A DNA stretch of 64,000 nt from Prolixibacteraceae bacterium JC049 (GTDB taxonomy: Bacteria > Bacteroidota > Bacteroidia > Bacteroidales > Prolixibacteraceae), in the NCBI GenBank assembly GCA_023369685.1, contig SACZ01000004.1:496001-560000 (forward strand), in the 5' to 3' direction. The position numbers were made by a program, and so were the translations under genes. Under the pieces are notes generated by a model, which was not told the origin of the DNA, ran no database searches, and was given only the letters and a program-made list of their open reading frames with translations. This document shows, piece by piece, positions 24,704 through 32,935 of the stretch. Every line of letters begins with the position of its first letter. Position 1 is the stretch's first letter.

Positions 24704-24708
24704 ATACC

Positions 24709-24737
24709 AAGGGGCTGAATCATTCAGTCCCTTTTTT
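24709..24737 (+). terminator. Intrinsic terminator of the GT39 gene
   Basis: AAGGGGCTGAA, a 3-base loop and TTCAGTCCCTT (one G-T pair) are followed by a T run, 5 bases after the stop codon. Confidence 0.85.
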
Positions 24738-24820
24738 ATACTCATCCATCTAAACACCATCAATTCCAAAACATTTTCCATTGATTCAGGTTGTAGTCTA
24801 TAGAAAAAGCCGAATTTATT

Positions 24821-26122
24821 ATGGAAAATATAGCAAATACTGGTTTTAACTTACCAGACAATAATAAGAAGCGAATAGTTATAGTTGGTGCTGGTTTTGC
24901 AGGGTTAAAACTTGCCAGAAAACTAGCCAAATCGCCATTTCAGGTTGTTGTTATTGATAAATGGAACTTTCATCAGTTTCAACCTCTTTTTTACCAAGTG
25001 GCCACGTCAGGACTTGAACCCAGTAACATTTCCTTCCCCATTCGCAAAGTGTTTCATCAATATAAAAATTTGCATTTCAGAAACACTGCACTCACTGGAA
25101 TTAATACTGAAAAACAAACCATAACCACCACCGTTGGAGAACTGGAATACGATAAGCTGGTAATTGCAACAGGCGTTGATACCAATTACTATGGAAATAA
25201 GAATATTGAACAAAACAGTATTCCAATGAAAACTACTGCCGAAGCAATTCATCTTCGTAATAAAATTCTAGAAAGCTTCGAGACAGCTATACTCATTAAA
25301 GATGAGAAACAACAAGCCAAGCAGCTATCCATTGCAATTGTTGGTGGCGGTCCAACAGGAGTTGAATTGGCTGGGGCAATAGCAGAGTTAAAGAACTATG
25401 TGCTTCCCAAAGATTATCCTGAGCTCGATTTTAGCCTGATGAAAATTCGTTTATACGAAGCGTCCTCCCGCCTACTGAGTTCAATGAGTGAACATGCCAG
25501 CACCAAGGCTCATCAATTCCTGACACAGCTGGGAGTTGAAATTCATTTAAACACCTTCATCTCTGATTATGATGGTGAAAACATGAAATTGGCAGATGGC
25601 GAAGTGCTGAAAGTACAAAACCTGGTGTGGGCTGCCGGAGTTGGAGGAAGCACTATTCCTGGTATTCCCGAAGATTGTATGAAGCCAGGTAATCGCATCG
25701 TTGTAAAAAGGGATAATCAGGTGGATGGAATTGCGAACGTGTATGCCATTGGAGATATCGCCTATATGCCTACCGAGCTATTTCCTGAAGCACATCCTCA
25801 GGTTGCACAAGTTGCCATTCAGCAAGCCGATTTATTAGCCAAACACTTTATAAAAGATGTTGCGACCATTTTTGAATATAGCGATAAAGGATCGATGGCC
25901 ACTATTGGAAGAAACATGGCTGTGGTAGATCTACCTCGTTTTCAGTTTTCGGGATTTTTTGCATGGTTCCTGTGGCTTGTTGTACACCTTATGGCAATTG
26001 TTGGTGTTAAAAACCGACTCTTTATCTTTATCAATTGGGCACATTCCTACTTCTTAAGAGATCAATCCTTACGAGTTTTAATCAAACCTTTTCGAAAGAA
26101 AAGTACAAAAGCTAGCGCATAA
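24821..26122 (+). CDS. ndh: Type II NADH dehydrogenase (NDH-2)
   Basis: A 433-residue FAD flavoprotein that passes electrons from NADH to quinone without pumping protons. Two dinucleotide-binding folds are clear: RIVIVGAGFAGLKLARKL for FAD (residues ~18-35) and LSIAIVGGGPTGVELAGAIAEL for NADH (~170-190). Further motifs are FHQFQPLFYQVATSGLEP, the quinone-site-type sequence HPQVAQVAIQQADLLAKH, and VYAIGDIAYM. The C-terminal 60 residues have amphipathic/hydrophobic helices (FFAWFLWLVVHLMAIVG) for membrane attachment. It stands alone, upstream of a DUF4153 gene. Confidence 0.93.
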   Translation: MENIANTGFNLPDNNKKRIVIVGAGFAGLKLARKLAKSPFQVVVIDKWNFHQFQPLFYQVATSGLEPSNISFPIRKVFHQYKNLHFRNTALTGINTEKQTITTTVGELEYDKLVIATGVDTNYYGNKNIEQNSIPMKTTAEAIHLRNKILESFETAILIKDEKQQAKQLSIAIVGGGPTGVELAGAIAELKNYVLPKDYPELDFSLMKIRLYEASSRLLSSMSEHASTKAHQFLTQLGVEIHLNTFISDYDGENMKLADGEVLKVQNLVWAAGVGGSTIPGIPEDCMKPGNRIVVKRDNQVDGIANVYAIGDIAYMPTELFPEAHPQVAQVAIQQADLLAKHFIKDVATIFEYSDKGSMATIGRNMAVVDLPRFQFSGFFAWFLWLVVHLMAIVGVKNRLFIFINWAHSYFLRDQSLRVLIKPFRKKSTKASA

Positions 26123-26170
26123 CATAATTTTTAAGAATACTTATCGTTATGATTAAAAATAATACCGCAC

Positions 26171-27424
26171 ATGCTAAAAGAAAAAATTAAAACCCTGATT
26201 GATAATCCTGAGGGATTAGAGCAGTTGTATCAACAAAACAAAAAAGAGTTCAAACAGGAGTTGCTTTCCAGCTATCAAGATGAAACAACTCATCCAGCTA
26301 TTGCATTTTGGAAAGCTCGATTATTGTTTCAACCAAAAAGATTGATCAACGAAAGAGCTAATAAAGCCTATTTGATCAATTGTATCATTGTAGCTATAGG
26401 GACTATTTTTCTTATTAAGTTACCTCTAATCTTTGGTTTTGAGTCTCAAGAGCTAGAGTTTTTAATAAAAAATATGCCTCTGATTATGTTGCTGGGACTA
26501 ACTGTTTTTTCCCTGTCAACAAAATCAAATATCGATATTAAAAAACTGCTATACACCATTGCTATTTATACTGTTTCGGCTGTAGTTATAAATCTTATTG
26601 CAGAAAAAGGAAGCACTTCTCCTTTGGTTTATATACACATTCCCATATTTATCTGGTTTGTTTATGGATGGAACTATTCCAGTTATTCCATAGGAAAGAA
26701 AGATCGGCTTGATTTTCTAAAGCACAATGGAGACATTGCTATCCTTAGTGCTGTTTTTGCAATCTCAGGTGGTATATTAACTATGATTACCATTGTCCTA
26801 TTTTCCGGAATTGGAAAGAACATTACTAATTTCTACATCCACAATATCATCATTCCGGGTATAACCATCACTCCAATTGCATCTGCATTAATATTGAAGT
26901 ATCGCCCACAAATAACCAATAAAATCAGCTCAATTGTTGCTATCCTTTTCAGTCCTTTAATGCTGATCACTCTACTAATTTTCCTAACTACAATAATTAT
27001 AGAAGGCGAAAGTCCTTACACTAAAAGGGAATCGCTATTCACCTTCAATATTATGCTGGTACCAGTATTGGCTATTATTTTCTTTTCGGTTTCTGAACTC
27101 AGAAACAACAACATTCGAAAATACCTGCAAGTAATACTATTGGCATTATCAACCATTACTTTATTCATCGACCTGGTTGCCTTATCAGCCATTATTTACC
27201 GCTTTATTGAGTTTGGAATTTCGCCCAACCGATTAACTGTACTTGGTTTCAACATACTTACTTGCATTCATCTATTCAAGATTTCCATAAACCTTTACAA
27301 GTCGCAAATAGATAATGATGATGAGCCAATAGTAGCCAACTCTATTGCTCATTTTTTACCTTTCTATATGGCATGGACTTTTGTAGTTGCATTTTTATTT
27401 CCCATTATATTCAGCATCAATTAG
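26171..27424 (+). CDS. DUF4153-like polytopic membrane protein
   Basis: A 417-residue membrane protein. A ~55-residue soluble N-terminus (NPEGLEQLYQQNKKEFKQELLSSYQDE) is followed by roughly 10-11 membrane helices, for example AYLINCIIVAIGTIFLIKLPLIFG and ILSAVFAISGGILTMITIVLFSGIG. The layout and the charged YRFIEFGISPNRLTVLGFN segment near the last helices match the DUF4153 family common in Bacteroidota; no activity is known. It shares a terminator hairpin with the convergent thrA gene. Confidence 0.75.
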   Translation: MLKEKIKTLIDNPEGLEQLYQQNKKEFKQELLSSYQDETTHPAIAFWKARLLFQPKRLINERANKAYLINCIIVAIGTIFLIKLPLIFGFESQELEFLIKNMPLIMLLGLTVFSLSTKSNIDIKKLLYTIAIYTVSAVVINLIAEKGSTSPLVYIHIPIFIWFVYGWNYSSYSIGKKDRLDFLKHNGDIAILSAVFAISGGILTMITIVLFSGIGKNITNFYIHNIIIPGITITPIASALILKYRPQITNKISSIVAILFSPLMLITLLIFLTTIIIEGESPYTKRESLFTFNIMLVPVLAIIFFSVSELRNNNIRKYLQVILLALSTITLFIDLVALSAIIYRFIEFGISPNRLTVLGFNILTCIHLFKISINLYKSQIDNDDEPIVANSIAHFLPFYMAWTFVVAFLFPIIFSIN

Positions 27425-27441
27425 AACTGTCATTAAAATAC

Positions 27442-27473
27442 AAAGAGACGGCCTCACGACCGTCTCTTTTTCT
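27442..27473. terminator. Shared terminator between DUF4153 gene and thrA
   Basis: AAAGAGACGG (27442-27451) pairs perfectly with CCGTCTCTTT (27460-27469), with a T run on the plus strand. Lying between convergent genes, it can serve both, including the end of the methionine operon. Confidence 0.85.
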
Positions 27474-27527
27474 GTTTTTCTAAATATAATCGTACGGTGA
27501 AGTACGATACGATGTCTGAATTTCTTT

Positions 27528-29930
27528 TTACAATGTTTCTGCCAGGCGAAGCAAATCGGAGTAAACTCCACGCGCTGTCACCTCTGCTCCGGCACCTGCT
27601 CCACGAATAACCAATGGATGTTCGCCATATGATTCGGTGAAGATTTCAAAAATGGAATCTGATCCTTGCAAGCCACCAAGAGTTGAGTTTTGCGGTACCA
27701 CTTCTAGCTTTACCTCTAGTGTTTCTGCCTCAACATCCAAATCGCCAACGTAACGCAACACTTCATCGGCTTTTGCCAACGATTTACGTCCTTCGAAATA
27801 TTGATTCAATTCTTCTTCTGCACTCAAAAATGCCTCAACACTTCCCTCTCGCAAATCTTCAGGAATAAGGTTATCTATCTTTACATCTTCGAAGTTATTC
27901 TTTAAATCTAACTCGCGAGCCAGGATTAAAAGCTTACGACCTACATCATTTCCTGAAAGATCTTCTCGTGGATCTGGTTCTGTAAGTCCACCGTCAATTG
28001 CTTGCTGAAGCACCTTGTAGAATGGCTTTTCACTATTCGAGAATGAGTTAAAAATGAAACTCAATGACCCAGAGAATATTCCTCTTATTCGTTTGATCTT
28101 ATCACCTGATGTATGCAATAGCTTAATTGTATCAATTAGCGGCAAACCTGCCCCAACATTGGTTTCATACAAGAAATGTTTGTGATTAGCAGTAAGCAAC
28201 TGACGCAAATTAGAATAATACGAATAAGGCTGTGTGTTAGCATGTTTATTCGACGCAACAATATCAAATCCATTCTCTACCAGTTGTGGATACTGTTGTA
28301 CCAAACCTTCGCTGGCCGTATTGTCAACCACCACCACATTTTCCAAATGGTTTTCTTCCACAAAACGATACACATCACTCAATGTATAATTTTCAATTCC
28401 TTCGTTTTCCAGTTTCGATTTCCAATTCTGATCGATTCCTTTTGCATTCAACAACAAACGCTTGGTATCGGCAATAGCGAACACATTTAATCGTAAGTTT
28501 CTGCGTTCTAAAATACGCTCTTGTGTCTCCAACAACTGATTAATAAGCGTAGCTCCAACATTTCCTTTTCCAAATAAGAATACGTTAAGCTTTTGCGACA
28601 CTCCAAAAATGTGACTATGAATAACATTGGTTGCTTTTCGTAAATCGCTTTGTTTCACCACTAGCGAAACATGCTCTCCGTTAATTGTATTGGTAAAAAG
28701 ATATGGTCTAATTTGGTTTCGGTTTAAGGTTCCATACACCTGATCGATGAAGTTCAGGTTCTTCCCTATAACCGATATAACAGCCACATCTTTATTAATT
28801 TCTATTTCGCTAATATCAAGAACAGCCAGTTCTTCTTTAAACTCTTTGGATAATGTCTTCTTTGCTTTATCGGCATTCTCAAGATCAACAATAAAACCAA
28901 TTCCTCGCTCCGAAGAAGCCTGTGAAATAATTCGCACACTGATATTCTTACGACTTAATGCACTAAAAATTCGGCCGTCGATTCCCACTTTTCCTAATAG
29001 TCCACGACCAGCTAAACTCACAAGAGCCACTTTTTCAATTACAGAAACTGCTTTAATACCTTTACCATCGCCATCTCCGTTTATTAAAGTTCCACAATCT
29101 TCTGGTTCGAAAGAGTTCAAAATGCGAATAGGTATCTTTTTCTCCACCAAAGGCAGGATGGTCTTTGCGTGCAGTACATCTGTACCGAAGTTAGCCAATT
29201 CGTTTGCTTCACGGAACGACAAGTTGCGAATGATTTTAGCATTGGGCACTAACTGAGGATTAGCCGAATAAACACCATTTACACTGGTCCAGTTTTGAAC
29301 TTCCGAGGCATTCAGGAAGCTGGCCAATAAAGTAGCTGAATAGTTACTTCCATTTCGGCCTAAAGTGGTAGTCTGATTCTGAAGGTTAGATCCAATAAAA
29401 CCAGTCACTACTTCAATTACATCGTCTGCCGCATCGTTAAAAAAGTCTTGTACATTTTTTTGCGACACGTCCATTAAAACGTGAGCACTACCATATCTTT
29501 CATCGGTTTTTATCAATTCACGCGTATCGATAAAACGTGCTTTTCCACCTTCCTGAGCAATCAGTGTTGTTATCGTTTTACAGCTTAGTATTTCGCCATA
29601 AGCTAATAAGCGATCCTTTATTTTTAACGAATATTCTCCCAATAAAGAAACTCCCCCCAAAATGCGATTGATATCCTGAAACTCTGACGAAAAGTTTAAG
29701 CTATCGGATGGAGCCACCTGATATTCGAAGAACTTATCCAGCTTTGCCTGGTAATTTTCTCCTTGAGCAGCTACTTCTAGTAGTTCTTCCAGTTCGTTTG
29801 TTGCATTTCCTCGTGCCGAAAGCACTAAGTATATTTTATCTTGCTTTGCTTCTTTTTTAATAATATCCAGTGCTCCTGACAATGGATTTCCGTTGGCTAA
29901 TGATTTGCCTCCAAATTTTAAAACCTTCAT
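27528..29930 (-). CDS. thrA: Bifunctional aspartate kinase / homoserine dehydrogenase I
   Basis: An 800-residue fusion catalysing the first (aspartate to aspartyl phosphate) and third (semialdehyde to homoserine) steps of the aspartate pathway. The kinase part (1-~290) has KFGGKSLANG (Lys where most have Thr), SARGNATNELE and GRNGSNYSATLLASFL; ~300-450 are ACT regulatory repeats (LVSLAGRGLLGKVGIDGRIFSALS, VISVIGKNL); the dehydrogenase (~460-800) has VFLFGKGNVGATLINQLL, VASNKHANTQPYSYY and DPREDLSGNDVGRKLLILARE. It is the last gene of the metY-metX-thrA operon, so homoserine supply here is under the methionine attenuators. Confidence 0.97.
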   Translation of the reverse strand: MKVLKFGGKSLANGNPLSGALDIIKKEAKQDKIYLVLSARGNATNELEELLEVAAQGENYQAKLDKFFEYQVAPSDSLNFSSEFQDINRILGGVSLLGEYSLKIKDRLLAYGEILSCKTITTLIAQEGGKARFIDTRELIKTDERYGSAHVLMDVSQKNVQDFFNDAADDVIEVVTGFIGSNLQNQTTTLGRNGSNYSATLLASFLNASEVQNWTSVNGVYSANPQLVPNAKIIRNLSFREANELANFGTDVLHAKTILPLVEKKIPIRILNSFEPEDCGTLINGDGDGKGIKAVSVIEKVALVSLAGRGLLGKVGIDGRIFSALSRKNISVRIISQASSERGIGFIVDLENADKAKKTLSKEFKEELAVLDISEIEINKDVAVISVIGKNLNFIDQVYGTLNRNQIRPYLFTNTINGEHVSLVVKQSDLRKATNVIHSHIFGVSQKLNVFLFGKGNVGATLINQLLETQERILERRNLRLNVFAIADTKRLLLNAKGIDQNWKSKLENEGIENYTLSDVYRFVEENHLENVVVVDNTASEGLVQQYPQLVENGFDIVASNKHANTQPYSYYSNLRQLLTANHKHFLYETNVGAGLPLIDTIKLLHTSGDKIKRIRGIFSGSLSFIFNSFSNSEKPFYKVLQQAIDGGLTEPDPREDLSGNDVGRKLLILARELDLKNNFEDVKIDNLIPEDLREGSVEAFLSAEEELNQYFEGRKSLAKADEVLRYVGDLDVEAETLEVKLEVVPQNSTLGGLQGSDSIFEIFTESYGEHPLVIRGAGAGAEVTARGVYSDLLRLAETL

Positions 29931-29976
29931 CTATTTAATTTTTTAAATTTCGTAATACATGATCGACCGTGTCGAT

Positions 29977-30951
29977 TTAAAAAACATCACTCAACAAATC
30001 GGTTAGCTGTTCAAATTCAATCAGAAAACCATCGTGACCGTGAATTGACTTGATCTCCCGATAACTGGCATCTTTACCTAACTCTTGAATTGCTTTAGCT
30101 GTTTCTGCATTCTCGTAAGGCACAAAAAACAGGTCGGTATCAATTCCTACCATAACCACTCTGGAGGTCAGTTCACCAATTACCTCTTCGAAAGAGCCTC
30201 TGTCGCGAGTGATATCCAATGTGCTTAATAAGTTATTCATTAGCTTATAAGCCTGTAGATAGAAACGTCCTACCAGCTTTTGTCCATGATGCAACAGCCA
30301 GCTTTCCACATTAAATATGTTCTGCCCTTCATTCCAGCTTCTATTGAATTTGTCACGGAACGACTGCGGTGTACGATAAAACATCATAGCCATCATTCGG
30401 GCATCGTGAAGTGGGTTGGATGAGTTTTCCAATATCTGGTTTTGTACTTTGTTATGAGCCAATACCCAATCGGATGCTTTCCAATCGGAAGCTACTGGAA
30501 CAATGGTAGAAACAAAATTGGGAAACGAAACTGCCAGCTCCCAGCAAATTCCGCCTCCCAATGAACCACCTATGGCAAAGTCGAGGTAATCTATTCCCAG
30601 ATCCTTTAAACTGCGACCAAAAAGCTGAGCTACATCGCGCACCGTAAATTCAGTACTATCGTCAATCAGCTTGTTGGGATCGCGTTCATAGCCATTTCCA
30701 GGAATATTAAATCCGATTACAGTATATTTATCTAAATCGATCAAACGACCGTGTCCAATTATTCCATTCCACCAACCTTTATCTCCTGTTATGGTGGAGT
30801 TTCCGGTTAATGCATGGCAAACCAACACCGTTGGAGCCCCCGAGTGAAGAGGTGCTCCAAATACTTCGTACGAAAGTTCGATGCAGGCATGAAACACGCC
30901 TCGTTCCGATACAAAATCGTTTTGCGTTACAAAATTTAATTTTTCAGACAT
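29977..30951 (-). CDS. metX: Homoserine O-acetyltransferase-like alpha/beta hydrolase
   Basis: Acylates homoserine to O-acylhomoserine for direct sulfhydrylation. The 324-residue protein has the MetX layout: APTVLVCHALTGNSTITG with the oxyanion region, WWNGIIGHGRLIDLDKYTVIGFNIPGNGYE, the nucleophile elbow AIGGSLGGG (Ser; the family usually has GGSMGG), ASDWKASDW, MMFYRTPQSFRDKFNR, the catalytic Asp in VGIDTDLFFVPYE and His in IHGHDGFLIE. It is slightly shorter than typical MetX (~350-380). Flanked by metY (39 bp upstream) and thrA (46 bp downstream), so homoserine, its acylation and its sulfhydrylation are encoded together. Confidence 0.93.
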   Translation of the reverse strand: MSEKLNFVTQNDFVSERGVFHACIELSYEVFGAPLHSGAPTVLVCHALTGNSTITGDKGWWNGIIGHGRLIDLDKYTVIGFNIPGNGYERDPNKLIDDSTEFTVRDVAQLFGRSLKDLGIDYLDFAIGGSLGGGICWELAVSFPNFVSTIVPVASDWKASDWVLAHNKVQNQILENSSNPLHDARMMAMMFYRTPQSFRDKFNRSWNEGQNIFNVESWLLHHGQKLVGRFYLQAYKLMNNLLSTLDITRDRGSFEEVIGELTSRVVMVGIDTDLFFVPYENAETAKAIQELGKDASYREIKSIHGHDGFLIEFEQLTDLLSDVF

Positions 30952-30990
30952 CTTGCTAATATTTCAACGAATAAGGGGTGATTCTAATCT

Positions 30991-32271
30991 TTAGGCTTCA
31001 ATGGTTGAAAAGGCTTTTTCTAAATCGGCCTTCAAGTCTTCTACATTTTCTATTCCTACCGAAACCCGAACTAAGTCGGCAGTTACGCCGGAAGCTACTC
31101 GCTCCTCTTCACTCAACTGCTGATGGGTAGTACTTGCCGGGTGAATAATCAATGACTTAGTGTCTCCAATGTTTGCCAACAATGAAAATAACACGGTATT
31201 ATCAACCACTTTCTTTGCATTATCGAAACCACCTTTCACTCCAAAGGTCAACAATCCACTTTGACCTTTAGGCAGGTATTTCTCATTTAACTCATAGGTA
31301 GGATGATCTTTCAATCCAGGATAATTCACCCACTCAACCTGAGGATGATTATTTAGCCATTCTGCTAATTCCAGCGCATTACTGCTGTGCTTTTCAATTC
31401 TTACCGAAAGGGTTTCTAATCCTTGAATAATCTGAAATGCCGAATAGGGACTTAACGCTGCTCCTAAATCACGCAAACCTTCTAATCTGATTTTTCCAAT
31501 AAAAGCAGCCTCTCCCAAAGCTTCTGAAAGCTGCAATCCATGGTAGCCAGGATTAGGCTCAGTAAATTCAGGAAATAGTCCATTGGTCCAGTCAAATTTT
31601 CCAGAATCAACCACTGCTCCTCCCAGTGAATTTCCTTGACCGCCAATGTATTTCGTCAATGAATAAACCACGATATCTGCTCCAAACTCTATTGGTTTTA
31701 ACAAAGCAGGTGTAGCTACTGTATTATCTACAATAAGTGGAATTTTCGCACCATGTGCTGCATCTGCAATAGCTTGAATATCCAACACATTCAGCTTTGG
31801 ATTTCCCAAAGACTCAACGAAAACGGCACGTGTGTTTTCTTGTACTGCATCACTAAAGTTCTTAGGATCTCCCGGTTCTACAAAAGTGGTAGTAATTCCC
31901 AAACGAGGCAATGTAACACTTAACAGATTGTAGCTTCCCCCATACAAATGTGAAGAAGCAACTACATGGTCTCCGGCCTTCAACAATGTTAGCAATGTTG
32001 TTGCAATAGCAGCTGTTCCACTGGCAAACACTGCTGCCCCAACTCCACCATCTAAGGCTGCCAATCGTTGTTCCAACACATCATTAGTCGGATTATTCAG
32101 ACGGGTATAAATATACCCCGGTTCGGCCAGTGAAAATAGATTGGCCGCATGATCAGCATTATTAAACACATAAGAGGTCGATTGATAAATTGGGACTGCT
32201 CTTGTTCCTTGTGTTGCATTAACATCATGTCCTGCGTGTAGCGCTTGTGTTTCTAAATTTAAAGTAGTCAT
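30991..32271 (-). CDS. metY: O-acetylhomoserine sulfhydrylase (aminocarboxypropyltransferase)
   Basis: A PLP enzyme making homocysteine from O-acetylhomoserine and sulfide. The start was placed at 32271 (MTTLNLETQALHAGHDVNATQ), the family's N-terminus; the open frame upstream to 32355 only runs through the terminator hairpin. The 426-residue protein has AVPIYQSTSYVF, ARLNNPT-type YTRLNNPTNDVLEQRLAAL, GGVGAAVFASGTAAIATTLLTLLKAGDHVVASSHLYGGSYNLL, the PLP-lysine in YSLTKYIGGQGNSLGG and HPASTTHQQLSEEE. It heads the leftward metY-metX-thrA operon behind two tandem attenuators. Confidence 0.96.
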   Translation of the reverse strand: MTTLNLETQALHAGHDVNATQGTRAVPIYQSTSYVFNNADHAANLFSLAEPGYIYTRLNNPTNDVLEQRLAALDGGVGAAVFASGTAAIATTLLTLLKAGDHVVASSHLYGGSYNLLSVTLPRLGITTTFVEPGDPKNFSDAVQENTRAVFVESLGNPKLNVLDIQAIADAAHGAKIPLIVDNTVATPALLKPIEFGADIVVYSLTKYIGGQGNSLGGAVVDSGKFDWTNGLFPEFTEPNPGYHGLQLSEALGEAAFIGKIRLEGLRDLGAALSPYSAFQIIQGLETLSVRIEKHSSNALELAEWLNNHPQVEWVNYPGLKDHPTYELNEKYLPKGQSGLLTFGVKGGFDNAKKVVDNTVLFSLLANIGDTKSLIIHPASTTHQQLSEEERVASGVTADLVRVSVGIENVEDLKADLEKAFSTIEA

Positions 32272-32302
32272 AATCTGTATTTTTTTGTTTTGAATAATCT
32301 GG

Positions 32303-32343
32303 TAAAAAAAAGCCTCTTCTGTATTGTGTGCAGAAGAGGCTTT
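32303..32343 (-). terminator. Attenuator terminator 2, proximal to metY
   Basis: Read leftward: AAAGCCTCTTCTG, a 9-base loop, CAGAAGAGGCTTT, then T8. The perfect 13-bp stem ends about 32 bases before metY. It is an intrinsic terminator inside the metY leader, not at a gene end. Its 5' arm can instead pair with the segment at 32372-32386. Confidence 0.92.
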
Positions 32344-32370
32344 ATAACTAATCAAAGTATCAATTGTCTT

Positions 32371-32433
32371 TTAGCATTCTGCACAGTAGTATCGCATCCA
32401 CATCATCATAAACATGGCCATCATCATCGACAT
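32371..32433 (-). CDS. Methionine-rich leader peptide 2 (20 residues, 9 Met)
   Basis: ATG at 32433 to TAA at 32371. The peptide begins MSMMMAMFMMMWM and ends RYYCAEC. Nine of 20 codons are Met, including two runs of three. Its last codons (C-A-E-C-stop; GTGCAGAATGC, 32372-32386) match the complement of the 5' arm of terminator 2, so a ribosome reaching the stop would mask this segment and let the terminator form. A ribosome stalled at the Met codons would leave it free to form the antiterminator. This is the classical his/phe/leu-type attenuation layout with Met as the sensed amino acid. Too short for standard gene calls. Confidence 0.88.
   Translation of the reverse strand: MSMMMAMFMMMWMRYYCAEC
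32372..32386 (-). promoter_or_regulatory. Antiterminator segment of attenuator 2
   Basis: Read leftward, GTGCAGAATGCT pairs with the 5' arm and loop start of terminator 2 (CCTCTTCTGCAC region, 32331-32346) through GTGCAGAA plus a few further pairs, an alternative to the terminator hairpin. Confidence 0.75.
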
Positions 32434-32487
32434 ACTATTTTCTACAGAATACTTAAAATACATTATCTTTCTTTTTAAAATGATTTA

Positions 32488-32522
32488 TAAAAAAACCTCG
32501 CCATTATTCTGACGAGGTTTTC
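32488..32522 (-). terminator. Attenuator terminator 1, distal
   Basis: Read leftward: AAAACCTCG(TC), a loop, CGAGGTTT and T7 (complement of 32489-32495). The stem is 8-9 bp. It lies between the two Met-rich leader frames, about 30 bases after the first leader's stop codon. Confidence 0.85.
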
Positions 32523-32544
32523 TATTTGAAATAATGACATACAA

Positions 32545-32556
32545 AAGCCTCGTCAG
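32545..32556 (-). promoter_or_regulatory. Antiterminator segment of attenuator 1
   Basis: Read leftward, GACGAGGCTTTT overlaps the TGA of leader peptide 1 and is complementary, with one bulged C, to AAAACCTCGTC, the 5' arm of terminator 1 (32511-32522). The same strands cannot form both structures. Confidence 0.8.
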
Positions 32557-32606
32557 GATTGTCCCAACATCATCATAGCGATCATATGCATCATCATTGT
32601 TTTCAT
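32553..32606 (-). CDS. Methionine-rich leader peptide 1 (17 residues, 8 Met)
   Basis: ATG at 32606 to TGA at 32553, peptide MKTMMMHMIAMMMLGQS. Eight of 17 codons are Met in two clusters. It is the upstream unit of a tandem pair: leader 1, antiterminator, terminator 1, leader 2, antiterminator, terminator 2, metY. The two peptides share little sequence beyond Met, yet each has its own matched hairpin set, so the Met codons look selected rather than a chance repeat. Confidence 0.88.
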   Translation of the reverse strand: MKTMMMHMIAMMMLGQS

Positions 32607-32935
32607 TCTTTCGATTTGTAACTTCAATTGCAAATAAAAGTAATTTTATAACACCAACCCACACTTTTCATGTTAATTTATTATTAACAGAATAATTTAT
32701 TTCATTCTCACTTCAATTACAAACGATCCTATCTCTCTGTTCTTCAGTCTATGAAAAACACTATCAATCACCCAAAATCATGAATTATTCTTTTTTAGGC
32801 TCTTGTCAAAAAAAGTAGATTTCAATCCAAAAAAAGGGCTTTTACTGTCATCTGTCTAATACTCGGAACTATCGGAAGGTGCAGGCTGTATATGTTTATA
32901 AAAAGCGATAAATCAGAAACAAAAAATAAATCGTT
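32607..32935. other. 329-bp divergent intergenic region
   Basis: Lies between the metY leader (leftward) and the sugar dehydrogenase gene (rightward) and must hold both promoters. On the minus strand TTTATTTG (complement of 32631-32638) about 25 bp before leader 1 is a near match to the -7 box, with a weak TTGG upstream. No clear promoter for the rightward operon, riboswitch or small gene was recognised. Confidence 0.4.

Noticed and set aside
28176-29256. Rightward open frames opposite thrA
   Set aside because: Shadow frames of a well-conserved gene; no independent evidence.
32272-32478. SAM or cobalamin riboswitch in the metY leader
   Set aside because: No conserved aptamer core was seen; the Met-codon runs and paired hairpins explain the leader better. 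The rightward 62-codon frame at 32290-32478 is antisense to the second leader.
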